Shown here in pieces: positions 27,442 through 36,971 of a stretch of DNA of 64,000 nucleotides. A model generated the notes under the pieces. It had not been told where the DNA came from, searched no databases, and saw only the letters and a program-made list of their open reading frames with translations. Location of the stretch: the NCBI GenBank assembly GCA_013042915.1, contig JABDPF010000033.1, positions 43,380 through 107,379 of the forward strand, read 5' to 3'. Origin of the DNA: Lysobacterales bacterium. GTDB lineage: Bacteria > Pseudomonadota > Gammaproteobacteria > Xanthomonadales > SZUA-36. A program made the translations under genes and the position numbers. Position 1 is the first letter of the stretch. Every line of letters begins with the position of its first letter.

Positions 27442-29154
27442 ATGAACACGGAGTTCACAGTAAGTAATAACTTGCAGGGACTTGCCCGCAAACTTGTTTC
27501 ATCCAATATCCTGGATGAAGCAACGGCAGAAGCTGCGTCTGTTCAATCAAATAAAAAAAATAAAACTCTATTGAGCTGGTTGATCAAGAACCAGTCCGCA
27601 GACCCGAGCCTCCTGGCCTCCTCAGCCTCGGAAGAATACGGAATCCCTCTGATCGATATTCGAGCCTTTGATATGGGCCTGGCCCCGATTGGTTTGCTCA
27701 GCGAGGCATTGATCGACAAACATCACGTGATACCGCTTCACCTGCGCGGTAATCAGCTGTTCATCGGCATGTCCGATCCTACGGATCACGAATCGATTGA
27801 TGAAATTGCATTCAGTTCTGGATTCCATGTCGAGCCTGTTTTGGTTGCCGCTGATCAATTAAGGAACGCCATCGACAGGGCGCAAGAGGCGAGCAGCCCG
27901 GCTTTCGATGAATTCGATGAAGATGGCCTGGAAGATATCGCTTTCGATGTCGAAACGGCGAATGTCGACGAGTCCGGCGCGGATATGGGCGTTGATGAAA
28001 CACCAGTGGTCCGTTTCATCAATAAAGTCTTGCTTGACGCGATACGAAAGGGGGCTTCAGATATACACTTTGAGCCTTACGAAACTAAATATCGAATTCG
28101 ATACCGGCTCGACGGTGTCCTAAAAAATGTTGCTTCGCCACCTATTCAGATGGCGAGGAGGATTGCTTCTCGCTTAAAAGTAATGTCCGGCCTGGACATA
28201 GCGGAAAAACGCGTACCACAAGATGGGCGAATCAAACTCAATCTGTCACGGAACAAGAGTATCGATTTCAGGATGAGCACCTGCCCCACCTTGTTCGGCG
28301 AAAAAATTGTTCTGCGAATTTTGGATTCCTCGGCAACAAAAATGGGAGTCGAGCAGTTGGGATTCGACAAAGACCAACAGGTGCTCTACAACGCGGCAGT
28401 AAAGAAACCTTATGGCATGATTTTGGTTACCGGACCGACGGGAAGTGGTAAAACAGTTACGTTATACACAGCCTTACAGATGCTGAACGACGAAGGCCGG
28501 AATATCTCAACAGTCGAAGACCCGGTTGAGATTCGTGTTCCCGGCATCAACCAGGTTCAGCAAAATAACAAGCAGGGCATGACGTTCGCGAGGGCATTGA
28601 GAGCGTTTTTGCGCCAGGACCCTGATGTCATCATGGTAGGAGAGATTCGGGATCTCGAAACTGCGGAAATCGCTATCAAGTCGGCTCAAACCGGCCACTT
28701 GGTGCTGTCTACGCTCCATACTAACGATGCTTCTCAGTCAATTACGCGACTTATGAATATGGGCGTGCCGAGTTACAACATTACCTCTGCAGTGAATCTT
28801 ATTGTTGCTCAAAGATTGTTGAGAACTCTTCACAAGTGCAAAACCAAGCTTGAATTACCACCCGAGGCTCTCTTACAAGCTGGATTTAAAGAAGAAGATT
28901 TTGAACAACTACGTCTTTTTCAGCCAAAAGGTTGCTCGGAATGTAACGAAGGTTATAGGGGACGGACTGGTGTATTTGAGGTCATGCCGATTTCAGACAA
29001 CATAGCGAGCATTATCCTTGAAGAAGGCAACGCCATAAGTATCAGCGATCAGGCCAGAGCGGAGGGAATCCTCGACTTGCGGCAATCGGCGCTTAACAAA
29101 GTCGCCGCAGGCACCACCGACTTGATTGAAATCAATCGTGTAACCAAGGACTAG
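27442..29154 (+). CDS. pilB: Type IV pilus assembly ATPase PilB
   Basis: 570 residues, the usual size. The N-terminal MshEN-type domain (about 1-165) precedes the secretion ATPase domain with Walker A (LVTGPTGSGKTVTLYTAL), the Asp box (STVEDPVEI), Walker B region (RQDPDVIMVGEIRDLETAE) and His box (GHLVLSTLHTND). The zinc-binding segment is slightly unusual: the second pair is CSEC, but the first reads LHKCKTK, with a His where CxxC is usual. PilB powers pilus extension at the inner membrane. The ATG has GGAGAA 8 bases upstream. Confidence 0.97.
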   Translation: MNTEFTVSNNLQGLARKLVSSNILDEATAEAASVQSNKKNKTLLSWLIKNQSADPSLLASSASEEYGIPLIDIRAFDMGLAPIGLLSEALIDKHHVIPLHLRGNQLFIGMSDPTDHESIDEIAFSSGFHVEPVLVAADQLRNAIDRAQEASSPAFDEFDEDGLEDIAFDVETANVDESGADMGVDETPVVRFINKVLLDAIRKGASDIHFEPYETKYRIRYRLDGVLKNVASPPIQMARRIASRLKVMSGLDIAEKRVPQDGRIKLNLSRNKSIDFRMSTCPTLFGEKIVLRILDSSATKMGVEQLGFDKDQQVLYNAAVKKPYGMILVTGPTGSGKTVTLYTALQMLNDEGRNISTVEDPVEIRVPGINQVQQNNKQGMTFARALRAFLRQDPDVIMVGEIRDLETAEIAIKSAQTGHLVLSTLHTNDASQSITRLMNMGVPSYNITSAVNLIVAQRLLRTLHKCKTKLELPPEALLQAGFKEEDFEQLRLFQPKGCSECNEGYRGRTGVFEVMPISDNIASIILEEGNAISISDQARAEGILDLRQSALNKVAAGTTDLIEINRVTKD

Positions 29155-29157
29155 GTT

Positions 29158-30378
29158 ATGGCTACGACACAAACTGAGCAAAATATTTATATCTGGCAAG
29201 GAAGAGATAAGCGCGGGACAAAGCTTAAAGGGCAGCAGGTCGCAACAACTCCAAACCTTGTAAGGGCAGAGCTTCGCAGACAGGGAATCACGCCCGTATC
29301 GGTCAAGAAAAAACCCAAACCACTTTTCGGCGGTGCAGGTAGCCGCATCACCGCAAAAGAAGTTGCTGTCTTCAGTCGCCAGTTAGCCACCATGTTGAAA
29401 TCTGGTGTGCCCTTGGTAACCGCTCTTCAAATTATTGCGGGCGGAGTCAAGAACCCAAAAATGCGGACTGTAGTTGACAAGATTCGCGCCGATATTGAAT
29501 CGGGCAGCTCGTTATACGAAGCGCTTTCAGAATATCCCGTCCAATTCGATGAGCTATACATCAACCTGGTAAAGGCAGGCGAAAGTGCCGGTGTACTTGA
29601 CATAATATTGGATAATATCGCTACGCATAAAGAGCGAATTGAGAGTATTAAAGGCAAAATCAAGAAGGCCTTGTACTACCCGACAGCTGTAATCGCGGTC
29701 GCGATCATTGTCTCTTCAATTCTGCTTATTTACGTGATCCCACAATTTGAAGGCATTTTCCAAAGTTTCGGCGCCGACCTGCCGGCCTTCACACGGTTAA
29801 TCGTCAATATTTCCCATTGGATGCAGGACAATGGTCTGATTCTTCTCGGACTAATCATCGTGGTAATCGTTGGCCTTATCATGGCGAAGAAGCGGTCCCC
29901 CAGATTTGCGCACTTCATCGACCGCACGTCCCTAAAAATTCCGATTGTCGGCGGCATCCTCGAGCAAGCAGCTATAGCCCGGTTTTGCCGGACATTGGCA
30001 ATAACGTTCGCAGCCGGCGTGCCTCTGGTTGACGCACTGGGTATTGTAAATGGCGCCACCGGTAATCGCGTCTATGACGATGCAGCTGGAAAAATTCGCG
30101 AAGACGTTGCCGTCGGCCATCAATTGCAGATGGCAATGCAGCAGGTTGGCCTATTCCCTGCGATGGTGATTCAGATGGCCTCCATCGGTGAAGAGGCTGG
30201 GTCATTAGACGAAATGTTGGTCAAAGTTGCGGAAGCTTACGAGGAAGAGGTAAACAATTCGGTAGACGCATTGAGTAGCCTGCTGGAGCCTCTGATTATT
30301 GTAATAATCGGCATGATGGTTGGCGCGATGGTCATTGCCATGTATCTGCCGATATTTAAAATGGCGGCTGTCATTTAG
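29158..30378 (+). CDS. pilC: Type IV pilus inner-membrane platform protein PilC
   Basis: 406 residues with two T2SSF (GspF) domains. The first (about 65-190) contains FSRQLATMLKSGVPLVTALQ, the second (about 270-395) contains FCRTLAITFAAGVPLVDALG. Three TM helices are seen, including AVIAVAIIVSSILLIYVIP and the C-terminal LIIVIIGMMVGAMVIAMYLP. It is the membrane platform linking PilB ATPase to pilin insertion. It begins three bases after the pilB stop with AAGGA upstream, so it is translated from the pilB message. Confidence 0.97.
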   Translation: MATTQTEQNIYIWQGRDKRGTKLKGQQVATTPNLVRAELRRQGITPVSVKKKPKPLFGGAGSRITAKEVAVFSRQLATMLKSGVPLVTALQIIAGGVKNPKMRTVVDKIRADIESGSSLYEALSEYPVQFDELYINLVKAGESAGVLDIILDNIATHKERIESIKGKIKKALYYPTAVIAVAIIVSSILLIYVIPQFEGIFQSFGADLPAFTRLIVNISHWMQDNGLILLGLIIVVIVGLIMAKKRSPRFAHFIDRTSLKIPIVGGILEQAAIARFCRTLAITFAAGVPLVDALGIVNGATGNRVYDDAAGKIREDVAVGHQLQMAMQQVGLFPAMVIQMASIGEEAGSLDEMLVKVAEAYEEEVNNSVDALSSLLEPLIIVIIGMMVGAMVIAMYLPIFKMAAVI

Positions 30379-30401
30379 TCGCTGGCAGGCTCCAAAACCC
30401 A

Positions 30402-31265
30402 ATGGAACTCATTTTCGAGATGACACCCCTGTTGTATGCAGGGGTGTTTATCTTTGGCCTGCTCATTGGAAGCTTTCTCAACGTGCTTATCCTGAGAATC
30501 CCACCACTGCTCGAATTCGAATGGCGCTGCCAGTGCAACGAGCTTCTTGAACTTCAAAAAGACAAAGAAAAACGACCACCAGGCATCGTGGCTGCCCGAT
30601 CGAAGTGTCCGAAATGTGGCCATGGTATTCGTGCATGGGAAAACATCCCTATCTTCAGCTACCTTTTGCTACGAGGCCGGTGCTCATCCTGCCAGGAAAA
30701 AATCTCTCCAAGATACCCATTGGTTGAGCTTACTACCGCCGTGCTGTTTGTTATCACCATGTGGCATTTTGGATTGTCGATACAGGGAATAAGCGGCCTT
30801 GTCCTTGTTTCCTTCCTGATTACGTTGACAGGCATCGATTTTGACCGGCAACTGTTGCCTGACAACCTTACCTTGCCGCTGCTGTGGTCTGGAATCCTGC
30901 TTGCAAACCACGATGTACACACGGATCTATCCTCCAGCGTTTTCGGCGCTATTGCTGGATACTTGGTTTTATGGAGTATCTACCACCTATTTCGCCTGAT
31001 GACCGGTAAAGAGGGCATGGGGTATGGCGATTTCAAGCTGCTTGCTGCACTGGGTGCTTGGATGGGCTGGCAAATGTTGCCATTAATCATCCTTCTTTCA
31101 TCGGTCGTTGGTGCGTTAACCGGCCTGATCATGATGAGTACGGGTAGACTGCAGAAAGACCAACCCTTGCCTTTCGGTCCTTTCATTGCGGCTGCCGGTT
31201 GGATTTCATTAATCTGGGGCAGAGAGCTAATGGACTTCTACTCAAGATCTCAAGCTTTCGGCTAA
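30402..31265 (+). CDS. pilD: Prepilin peptidase/N-methyltransferase PilD
   Basis: 287 residues, a multi-pass membrane aspartic protease. The N-terminal methylase domain starts GLLIGSFLNVLILRIP and has two CxxC zinc pairs (CPKC and CSSC). The catalytic Asp residues are in TGIDFDRQLLPD and GMGYGDFKLLAALGAW. It cleaves the PilA leader and methylates the new N-terminal Phe. It is 23 bases after pilC. The ATG at 30402 is used; the ATG at 30420 is a possible alternative. Confidence 0.97.
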   Translation: MELIFEMTPLLYAGVFIFGLLIGSFLNVLILRIPPLLEFEWRCQCNELLELQKDKEKRPPGIVAARSKCPKCGHGIRAWENIPIFSYLLLRGRCSSCQEKISPRYPLVELTTAVLFVITMWHFGLSIQGISGLVLVSFLITLTGIDFDRQLLPDNLTLPLLWSGILLANHDVHTDLSSSVFGAIAGYLVLWSIYHLFRLMTGKEGMGYGDFKLLAALGAWMGWQMLPLIILLSSVVGALTGLIMMSTGRLQKDQPLPFGPFIAAAGWISLIWGRELMDFYSRSQAFG

Positions 31266-31278
31266 GGCCTCCCAGGCG

Positions 31279-31911
31279 ATGCAGTCAAGCAAGCCAGACC
31301 GAGAAATAAAACCTCCGATGACGGTTGCACTCACCGGGGGGATCGCCTCCGGCAAATCAGTTGTTTCGGATATTTTTCAAAAGTTGGGCGTAGCGGTGAT
31401 CGATACCGACCGGATCGCTCGAGAAATTGTCAAACCCGGAAAACCTGCGCTCCGGCAAATCACTGCCGAATTCGGACGAGATTTTCTGCTGGCAGACGGC
31501 AGCCTCAACCGATCCAAAATGAGGGAGGCGATTTTTTCGGATAACCATTTGAAAAAACGTCTCGAAGCCATATTGCACCCACTGATCGCTGACGAAGTCA
31601 GGGACCGCGTCGAACACCTGAGCGCCTCGTATTGCATTCTGGTGATTCCACTCTTTGTAGAATCCACATTTTATCGATGGGTAGACCGGGTACTTGTCGT
31701 CGACGCGCCTCCTGAAATTCAAGTCGAACGTGTGATGGCCCGCGACGGAATTGGTAAAAACCAAGCGATTGCCGTTTTGCAGGCGCAAGCGAGCAGAGAA
31801 ACCCGTCTTTCAGTGGCGGATGATGTGATTGAAAATCATGGTCTCGTTAGCGACCTGTCAGACCAGGTAAAAGCATTGGACAGAAAATATTTAAGCCTGT
31901 CTGCCGACTGA
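31279..31911 (+). CDS. coaE: Dephospho-CoA kinase
   Basis: 210 residues. P-loop VALTGGIASGKSVVSDIF, then VIDTDRIAREIV (catalytic Asp region), LEAILHPLIADEVR and VIPLFVESTFYRWVDRVLVV. It phosphorylates dephospho-CoA in the last step of CoA synthesis. The pilD-coaE linkage is common in gammaproteobacteria. The second Met (31318) is also a possible start, since MTVALTGG begins the fold; neither start has a strong Shine-Dalgarno. It is the last housekeeping gene before the AT-richer glycan island. Confidence 0.93.
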   Translation: MQSSKPDREIKPPMTVALTGGIASGKSVVSDIFQKLGVAVIDTDRIAREIVKPGKPALRQITAEFGRDFLLADGSLNRSKMREAIFSDNHLKKRLEAILHPLIADEVRDRVEHLSASYCILVIPLFVESTFYRWVDRVLVVDAPPEIQVERVMARDGIGKNQAIAVLQAQASRETRLSVADDVIENHGLVSDLSDQVKALDRKYLSLSAD

Positions 31912-31947
31912 ATCAGATCACCAACATTTGCCTTGTCAAGGAGTGTC

Positions 31948-34026
31948 ATGGACATGGATTGGTCAACAGAATTAGAACAAAGACGAACTTCTATTGTATT
32001 CATCCTTCTTTTGATTGCGGTTGCAATACTGGCCGTATCATCCTTACGTGACGTTTTTTCACTAGACAGTTATTGGCATTTAAAAACCGGCCAGGACTGG
32101 ATTGAAAAAGGTCTTTCACCATTTCTGGATCACTACAGCATTACCCACTACGGTCAACCAATTACGTCACAGCCAGTAGTTTTCCAAGTCGTTCTTTACG
32201 GATTTGTAAATGCGTTTGGTATCGCGACAGGTTTCAATCTTATTGTTTTTGTTTCCAGTCTACTTACTCTTACTTTGTCCATGTGGTGGCTAAAACAGAT
32301 CAAGGCCTCCACCCTAGTCATCTGCCTGTTCATACCGGTGCTGGTTGCCCTGCTCCAACAACGGATGATGGTGCGACCCGAACTTTTCAGTTATGCCTTA
32401 ATGATCCTGTCGCTGGTTTTTTCCGAAAAAGCGCGCAGTGGACAAAAGGTATTTCCGCTGATTTTTCTCACGATGGTATTCTGGAGCAATTACCACTCAG
32501 CAATTTTGGGCTACGTAATTTTCCTCGGTCTGTTCATTAATCTTGCTATGGAACAGATTCGGGCACGCTCCGGTTTTGCGGAGTGGGCTCAACTTATTGG
32601 CTGGGGACTATTAATTCTCCTCGCTGGCCTTCTTAATCCGCAAATGAAACATCCTCTTTTTGGGATCTTCTTCGCCTCCAGTGAGTGGGTAAATCAAATC
32701 ACCGAGTATCGATCCTCGTTTAGAGGAAACGTAACAGTAGTCACCTTGGGATTGTCTGCACTTTCCTTGGTCACCTTGGTTCTCCTGGTGCGCCAGCGAC
32801 TCATTGGCTACTTGATCGTCTGTGGAATCTTTACGTGGTCTGCGTTTTCAATGGTACGTATGGTCACGCCGGCCGGGATCGTCATTTTGTGTTTGTTTGC
32901 ACTGGCGACAAGTCAAATGGACTTGAAGAAATTCCTAAACACGGCACCGAATTTCCGTAAAACGGTATTTACTGTTTCCGCCGCTACGTTGTTTGCCGCA
33001 TCTCTGCTGGTATGTGTTCTCAGGGCGCAGCAATTGGTCAACTCCAATCAATACATGCTGGGCAACTTCCCGGATCAACTTGTGCAGTACATGAAATCCA
33101 CGGACAAATCTGGAAAGATTTTCAATGATTATGGAATAGGCGGATATCTCATTTATGAACTTGGCGACGAGAGCCGTGTTTACATCGATGGTCGAACCAA
33201 TATCCTGTATCCGTTTGAGCACTTTTCGCGTTGGCAGGAGGCCCTGAAATCTCCTGAATTACTCAGATCTGAAGTAGAGGAGCACGGAATCGATTTCGTA
33301 ATCCTTGGGCACAATCAACACTTGGTCGATCTGGTAAATCATACATCCCTGTTCCAGCTTGATTTTTCTGACCTTCGGTACTCACTCTATTCACGGTCCG
33401 ATGCGAATTTTCCAATATCAGGGGCGTTGTGGGGCACGCCCTCGTGCTGGAACGATGACTATGGGGAAGGACTTAAGAGTGAAAAAGCAATAGCGTTGCA
33501 AATTTTGCCTAGCTATTCCCCTCTTACTCACTTAATTATGCTTGCTGATGAGTACGATGACTCGGTCGATCCCGGAAAATTCCTGCAATCTCTAAATGAC
33601 GACAGTTCTCATGAGTGGCACGAAGCGAACCTGAGGTTTGCCGGGTACCGTGCCCTTGAACAAGGCCTTGATCAGCTTGCAATACCCTGGTTCTACAAGG
33701 TCCGTCAGAAAGTCCTGAAGGACTATCTGGCCGGTTCTTTTGCAAATTTGAAAGCTGGCAATTTTGATGAAGCAGAAGAAATTGCATTTAAAGCCATCAG
33801 CACACAATGGAGAATTGTTGAAATTAACGACTTTCGAATACTGCATGGAATATTGACTGAATTGAACAGTAAAAGACCTCTTAAATTTGTGACCAACAAA
33901 CATCTGGAAGATCTCGGGCGCTCACTTGTCGAAAAAGGTGTTCCTGCAACAGAAAACCCAATCCCTTATTCAGCCTTTTGTCCGCATCGCTCTCGTCATA
34001 CACCAACCGTGCAGGATTCGAATTAG
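31948..34026 (+). CDS. GT-C-like multi-pass membrane protein, probable glycosyltransferase
   Basis: About 692 residues, not assigned to a named family. The N-terminal two thirds has some ten TM helices. Soon after the first is FSLDSYWHLKTGQDWIEKGL, followed by DHYSITHYGQPITSQP. This resembles the acidic first periplasmic loop of GT-C enzymes, which use polyprenyl-phosphate sugars. A soluble part from about residue 395 has YGIGGYLIYELGDESRVYID and helical repeats at the end. AAGGAG precedes the ATG at 31948; the next ATG at 31954 has better spacing. It is the first gene of the island, directly after pilBCD-coaE, so a role in glycosylating pilin or a surface polymer is possible but unproven. 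Confidence 0.6.
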   Translation: MDMDWSTELEQRRTSIVFILLLIAVAILAVSSLRDVFSLDSYWHLKTGQDWIEKGLSPFLDHYSITHYGQPITSQPVVFQVVLYGFVNAFGIATGFNLIVFVSSLLTLTLSMWWLKQIKASTLVICLFIPVLVALLQQRMMVRPELFSYALMILSLVFSEKARSGQKVFPLIFLTMVFWSNYHSAILGYVIFLGLFINLAMEQIRARSGFAEWAQLIGWGLLILLAGLLNPQMKHPLFGIFFASSEWVNQITEYRSSFRGNVTVVTLGLSALSLVTLVLLVRQRLIGYLIVCGIFTWSAFSMVRMVTPAGIVILCLFALATSQMDLKKFLNTAPNFRKTVFTVSAATLFAASLLVCVLRAQQLVNSNQYMLGNFPDQLVQYMKSTDKSGKIFNDYGIGGYLIYELGDESRVYIDGRTNILYPFEHFSRWQEALKSPELLRSEVEEHGIDFVILGHNQHLVDLVNHTSLFQLDFSDLRYSLYSRSDANFPISGALWGTPSCWNDDYGEGLKSEKAIALQILPSYSPLTHLIMLADEYDDSVDPGKFLQSLNDDSSHEWHEANLRFAGYRALEQGLDQLAIPWFYKVRQKVLKDYLAGSFANLKAGNFDEAEEIAFKAISTQWRIVEINDFRILHGILTELNSKRPLKFVTNKHLEDLGRSLVEKGVPATENPIPYSAFCPHRSRHTPTVQDSN

Positions 34027-34042
34027 TCAGGTGCAAAACGCG

Positions 34043-35581
34043 ATGAACATTGAATTTGATAAATCACTTGGTGGTTCAAGGCTAAAGCTCTGGTTGACAT
34101 GGGCATTATGCTGCTCACTGATCCTCGCAGTCATACTGCCAGGTTTGCACCTATGGCCCGCTGTACTCCAGGACGAAGTGCAAATTATCGATCTCGGAAG
34201 GGCGTTTCTGAACCCGAATACGGACTGGAGTATCACTTGGTCTTTGGTGGGAGGGCAAGCAAATATCACTCCGTTTTATCTAGGAGTCATTCCACAGGCC
34301 ATAGCATATACGTTGACTGAACCATCAAATTACGGCCCTAGATTGTGGTCTACGTTCGGCGCAATAATGGCATCTGGACTACTGATGAGTTGGTCACTTT
34401 ATAGGCGCACACCTAAATGGGCTGCCTTGGTCATCGCATTTGTGTTTTTGCTAGACCCTATCTTCAACTACTCCTACAGACAAGGCAGATCAGATAGCTG
34501 GGCGTTAGCAGCTATTATTGGGGCCTGTTTACTGCTCAGAATTGTGATTGAGCGGAAAAAATCGAAACAGAACTGCAAGTTACCCTTATTTTCCTCTGGC
34601 ATGCTGACCAGCCTATCACTGTTCGTCTGGCCGACAACTGCTGCGCTATTCCCGCTGGTTTTCCTTGAGCTTTTTTATGTCGGGCGTACAGGAGTGAACA
34701 GTACATTAGAAAGACAATTCTCTTCCTTCAGACATGTTGTAGTCTGGTTTTGTTTGGGGGGGGTGGTTTCTGCAGTCGTCCTATTGCTCCCCATCATCCA
34801 CCGATGGGAATTCATTGCAGCATTGTGGGGAACTGATTTTCGTGTCCAATCCTATGCCGCGCACATTCAGTACTCAATAATCGGAATGTATGCTATCCGT
34901 AACCCGATGATAGTAATCGCAATCGCAACTGCCTTGCTAATTAGGCGAGAGTACGGCTTGATTTTCGCGACTGCAGTGTCGCTGTTCATGATGAGTTTCA
35001 CCATGATTTATCCGATGCGAATACTCTATCTACTGCCTTACCTTGTCGCGATACTCGCGGGCGCATATTCGCAAGTCGCCCAAGATCGTTCAATTCGATG
35101 GAGACATGCCACATTGGTTTGTGTAACGGCTCTGCTACTCGCTTGGTGTGCGCACATCAGCTTGATCAAGAGACCCGTTATTGCAATATCGCAAGAACTG
35201 TCTCGTTCTCCACAGCAAATCTATCAGCTGATGAAAGACACTATTGGTGAAGGCGAATTCCGAGTTCTATTGGTCGAGTGGGAAATGTATTACGCGGCTC
35301 GACAACTTGGGTGGAAACCATACAAACTGTTCGGGCGCATTGATCGTAAAAGTGCTGGATTTAGCGCGTTTCTAGACAAAATGGATTATGTCATTGTTAG
35401 AGACAAGCTAATTTTCAAGAAGGAAATCCGGATTCAGGATTTACACGACTCGGGATTTGAGATGCTCAAGACGGTCTCTTTTCCAAAACCAGATCAGACT
35501 ATCTTTGAATGGGGGCCTTATCGGATTGAGACAACAAATGCAATCTACGAAGACGTGATGATTTTCAAGAATACCAAGTAG
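34043..35581 (+). CDS. GT-C/GT39-like membrane glycosyltransferase
   Basis: About 512 residues with roughly ten TM helices (AVILPGLHLWPAV, WAALVIAFVFLLDP, VVSAVVLLLPIIH, LLPYLVAILAGAY) and a C-terminal soluble tail. The first loop has LQDEVQIIDLGRAFLNP, with the acidic residues expected near the active site of PMT/ArnT-type enzymes that transfer sugars from polyprenyl phosphate on the periplasmic side. The frame is open to 33926 but overlaps the previous gene; the ATG at 34043 (or a GTG at 34031) is more likely. The protein family is assigned by topology and loop pattern only. Confidence 0.6.
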   Translation: MNIEFDKSLGGSRLKLWLTWALCCSLILAVILPGLHLWPAVLQDEVQIIDLGRAFLNPNTDWSITWSLVGGQANITPFYLGVIPQAIAYTLTEPSNYGPRLWSTFGAIMASGLLMSWSLYRRTPKWAALVIAFVFLLDPIFNYSYRQGRSDSWALAAIIGACLLLRIVIERKKSKQNCKLPLFSSGMLTSLSLFVWPTTAALFPLVFLELFYVGRTGVNSTLERQFSSFRHVVVWFCLGGVVSAVVLLLPIIHRWEFIAALWGTDFRVQSYAAHIQYSIIGMYAIRNPMIVIAIATALLIRREYGLIFATAVSLFMMSFTMIYPMRILYLLPYLVAILAGAYSQVAQDRSIRWRHATLVCVTALLLAWCAHISLIKRPVIAISQELSRSPQQIYQLMKDTIGEGEFRVLLVEWEMYYAARQLGWKPYKLFGRIDRKSAGFSAFLDKMDYVIVRDKLIFKKEIRIQDLHDSGFEMLKTVSFPKPDQTIFEWGPYRIETTNAIYEDVMIFKNTK

Positions 35582-36116
35582 TAGATGAATGCACTGACGA
35601 AAAGCCCATTGAAACCATCCTGGCCCAGAAAGCCGATTTAATGGACGATTTCCTCCTGGTGTATCTCTATACCCAACCAGAATGGAAGACGCAGGATTCT
35701 CTCGGATAAATCAGTGGTGTGATGAAGGTCATTCTACGTGACCGTACTCCTGTTTTCGAGCCCAGCTTGATGTGGGAAATTGATCATATTGTCACCACCG
35801 ATGTAAAACTGACCCCCTAGTTCCGGTTTAGATTCATCACTCATGTCATAACCTTATAGCCAAATCAGGAAACGGATAGTCTAAACTGACGTACGTAGTC
35901 AACAGAGAGAAAATGGGAAGTAGGCTTCCCGTTAGTTCAAAGCGCAGATAATGTTGTGAGATCATTATAACGGGGCCCATTAATTACCAACACATTCAGC
36001 GGCAATCGTCACACAATACCGAATGGCGGCACATAAGTGTTCCCCGAATTGTCACTGGAATCGATCAAGGTTAGAACTATTGTTTATGGGCCGCCAAAAA
36101 CAAAAAGCTGATACAA
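35582..36116. other. 535-bp intergenic stretch with possible gene or IS debris
   Basis: No convincing complete gene. One frame from about 35587 to 35710 reads like a protein tail (ETILAQKADLMDDFLLVYLY and on to a TAA) but has no clear start. ATGTAAAACTGACCCCCTAG near 35802 recalls the terminal bases of IS21-type elements, but no matching inverted end or transposase was found. The region separates the GT-C genes from the methyltransferase group and may be the scar of an old rearrangement. A promoter for the downstream three-gene set should lie at its right end. Confidence 0.4.
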
Positions 36117-36971
36117 ATGGGAAAAAAAATCGATCAAAAGGTAGTACTGGACGCAAACATCCGGGTTCATTCCGCACTCGCAAATAGTGGCGAGTACAAT
36201 CGCAGCCCTCATTTCCTTCCCGAGAACCAAAGGAAGATCAGGCAAATCCTGGAATCAATTTGCAGTGAACACTTCGACAGTACGCCATCTGGAAAGCTGC
36301 TCGATATGGGGTGCGGCACCGGATTCATAATCAACCTTGCGCACGACTTGTTCGAAACAGTCCACGGATTGGACATAACCGATGACATGATGGCTCAAGT
36401 CGATCTCTCACCCGGAAACATAGAGCTATTCAAAAGTGCTGCCGAGCAGACGCCCTTTGAAAGTGAATCCTATCGAATGGTGACGGCATATTCTTTCCTG
36501 GATCATCTGGTTAGTTACGAACCCGTTCTGCTAGAGGCTTATCGATTACTTGAACCCGGCGGTGTGTTCTACTCCGATCTGAATCCAAACAGGCATTTCT
36601 CAAATCGAATGATGAACATTGAGTCCAATGTGCAGCATGACCTACCAGAAGTAGTCACTCGGGAAATTCGAGGGATGCTACATAATGGCGAGTTTTATCA
36701 GGAGACATTCGGAATCGACAGTCAGACACTCGAAAATGCAGAACCCATCAAGAGCTATGAACACGGCATCGATCCCCTTGAGTTCATCTCAACCGCGAGA
36801 AAAGTAGGATTCCAAACTGCCGAGTTTATCCCTGATTGGTTTTTGGGCCAGGCCATCGTTACACACGGCCAGTCTGAATCACACGCAGAGACTATCGACG
36901 ACTATTTGCGCTCAATACTCCCCGCATCACTCGATCTGTTCAAATACTTGCGCTTTCTACTCGTGAAATGA
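36117..36971 (+). CDS. Class I SAM-dependent methyltransferase
   Basis: 284 residues. Motif I is KLLDMGCGTGFIINLA (about 60-75), then HGLDITDDMMAQVD (acidic SAM-ribose position), and AYRLLEPGGVFYSDLNP as motif III. This is a methyltransferase 11/25-type fold; its substrate is unknown. The stop overlaps the start of the PhyH gene by four bases (ATGA), and that gene overlaps the acyltransferase in the same way, so the three form one translationally coupled unit likely to act on the same sugar or polymer. Confidence 0.8.
   Translation: MGKKIDQKVVLDANIRVHSALANSGEYNRSPHFLPENQRKIRQILESICSEHFDSTPSGKLLDMGCGTGFIINLAHDLFETVHGLDITDDMMAQVDLSPGNIELFKSAAEQTPFESESYRMVTAYSFLDHLVSYEPVLLEAYRLLEPGGVFYSDLNPNRHFSNRMMNIESNVQHDLPEVVTREIRGMLHNGEFYQETFGIDSQTLENAEPIKSYEHGIDPLEFISTARKVGFQTAEFIPDWFLGQAIVTHGQSESHAETIDDYLRSILPASLDLFKYLRFLLVK

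Noticed and set aside
35795..35830. IS21-type insertion sequence end
   Set aside because: Only a short resemblance at one side; no second inverted end, no istA/istB and no target duplication were found, so it is only mentioned as a possible relic.
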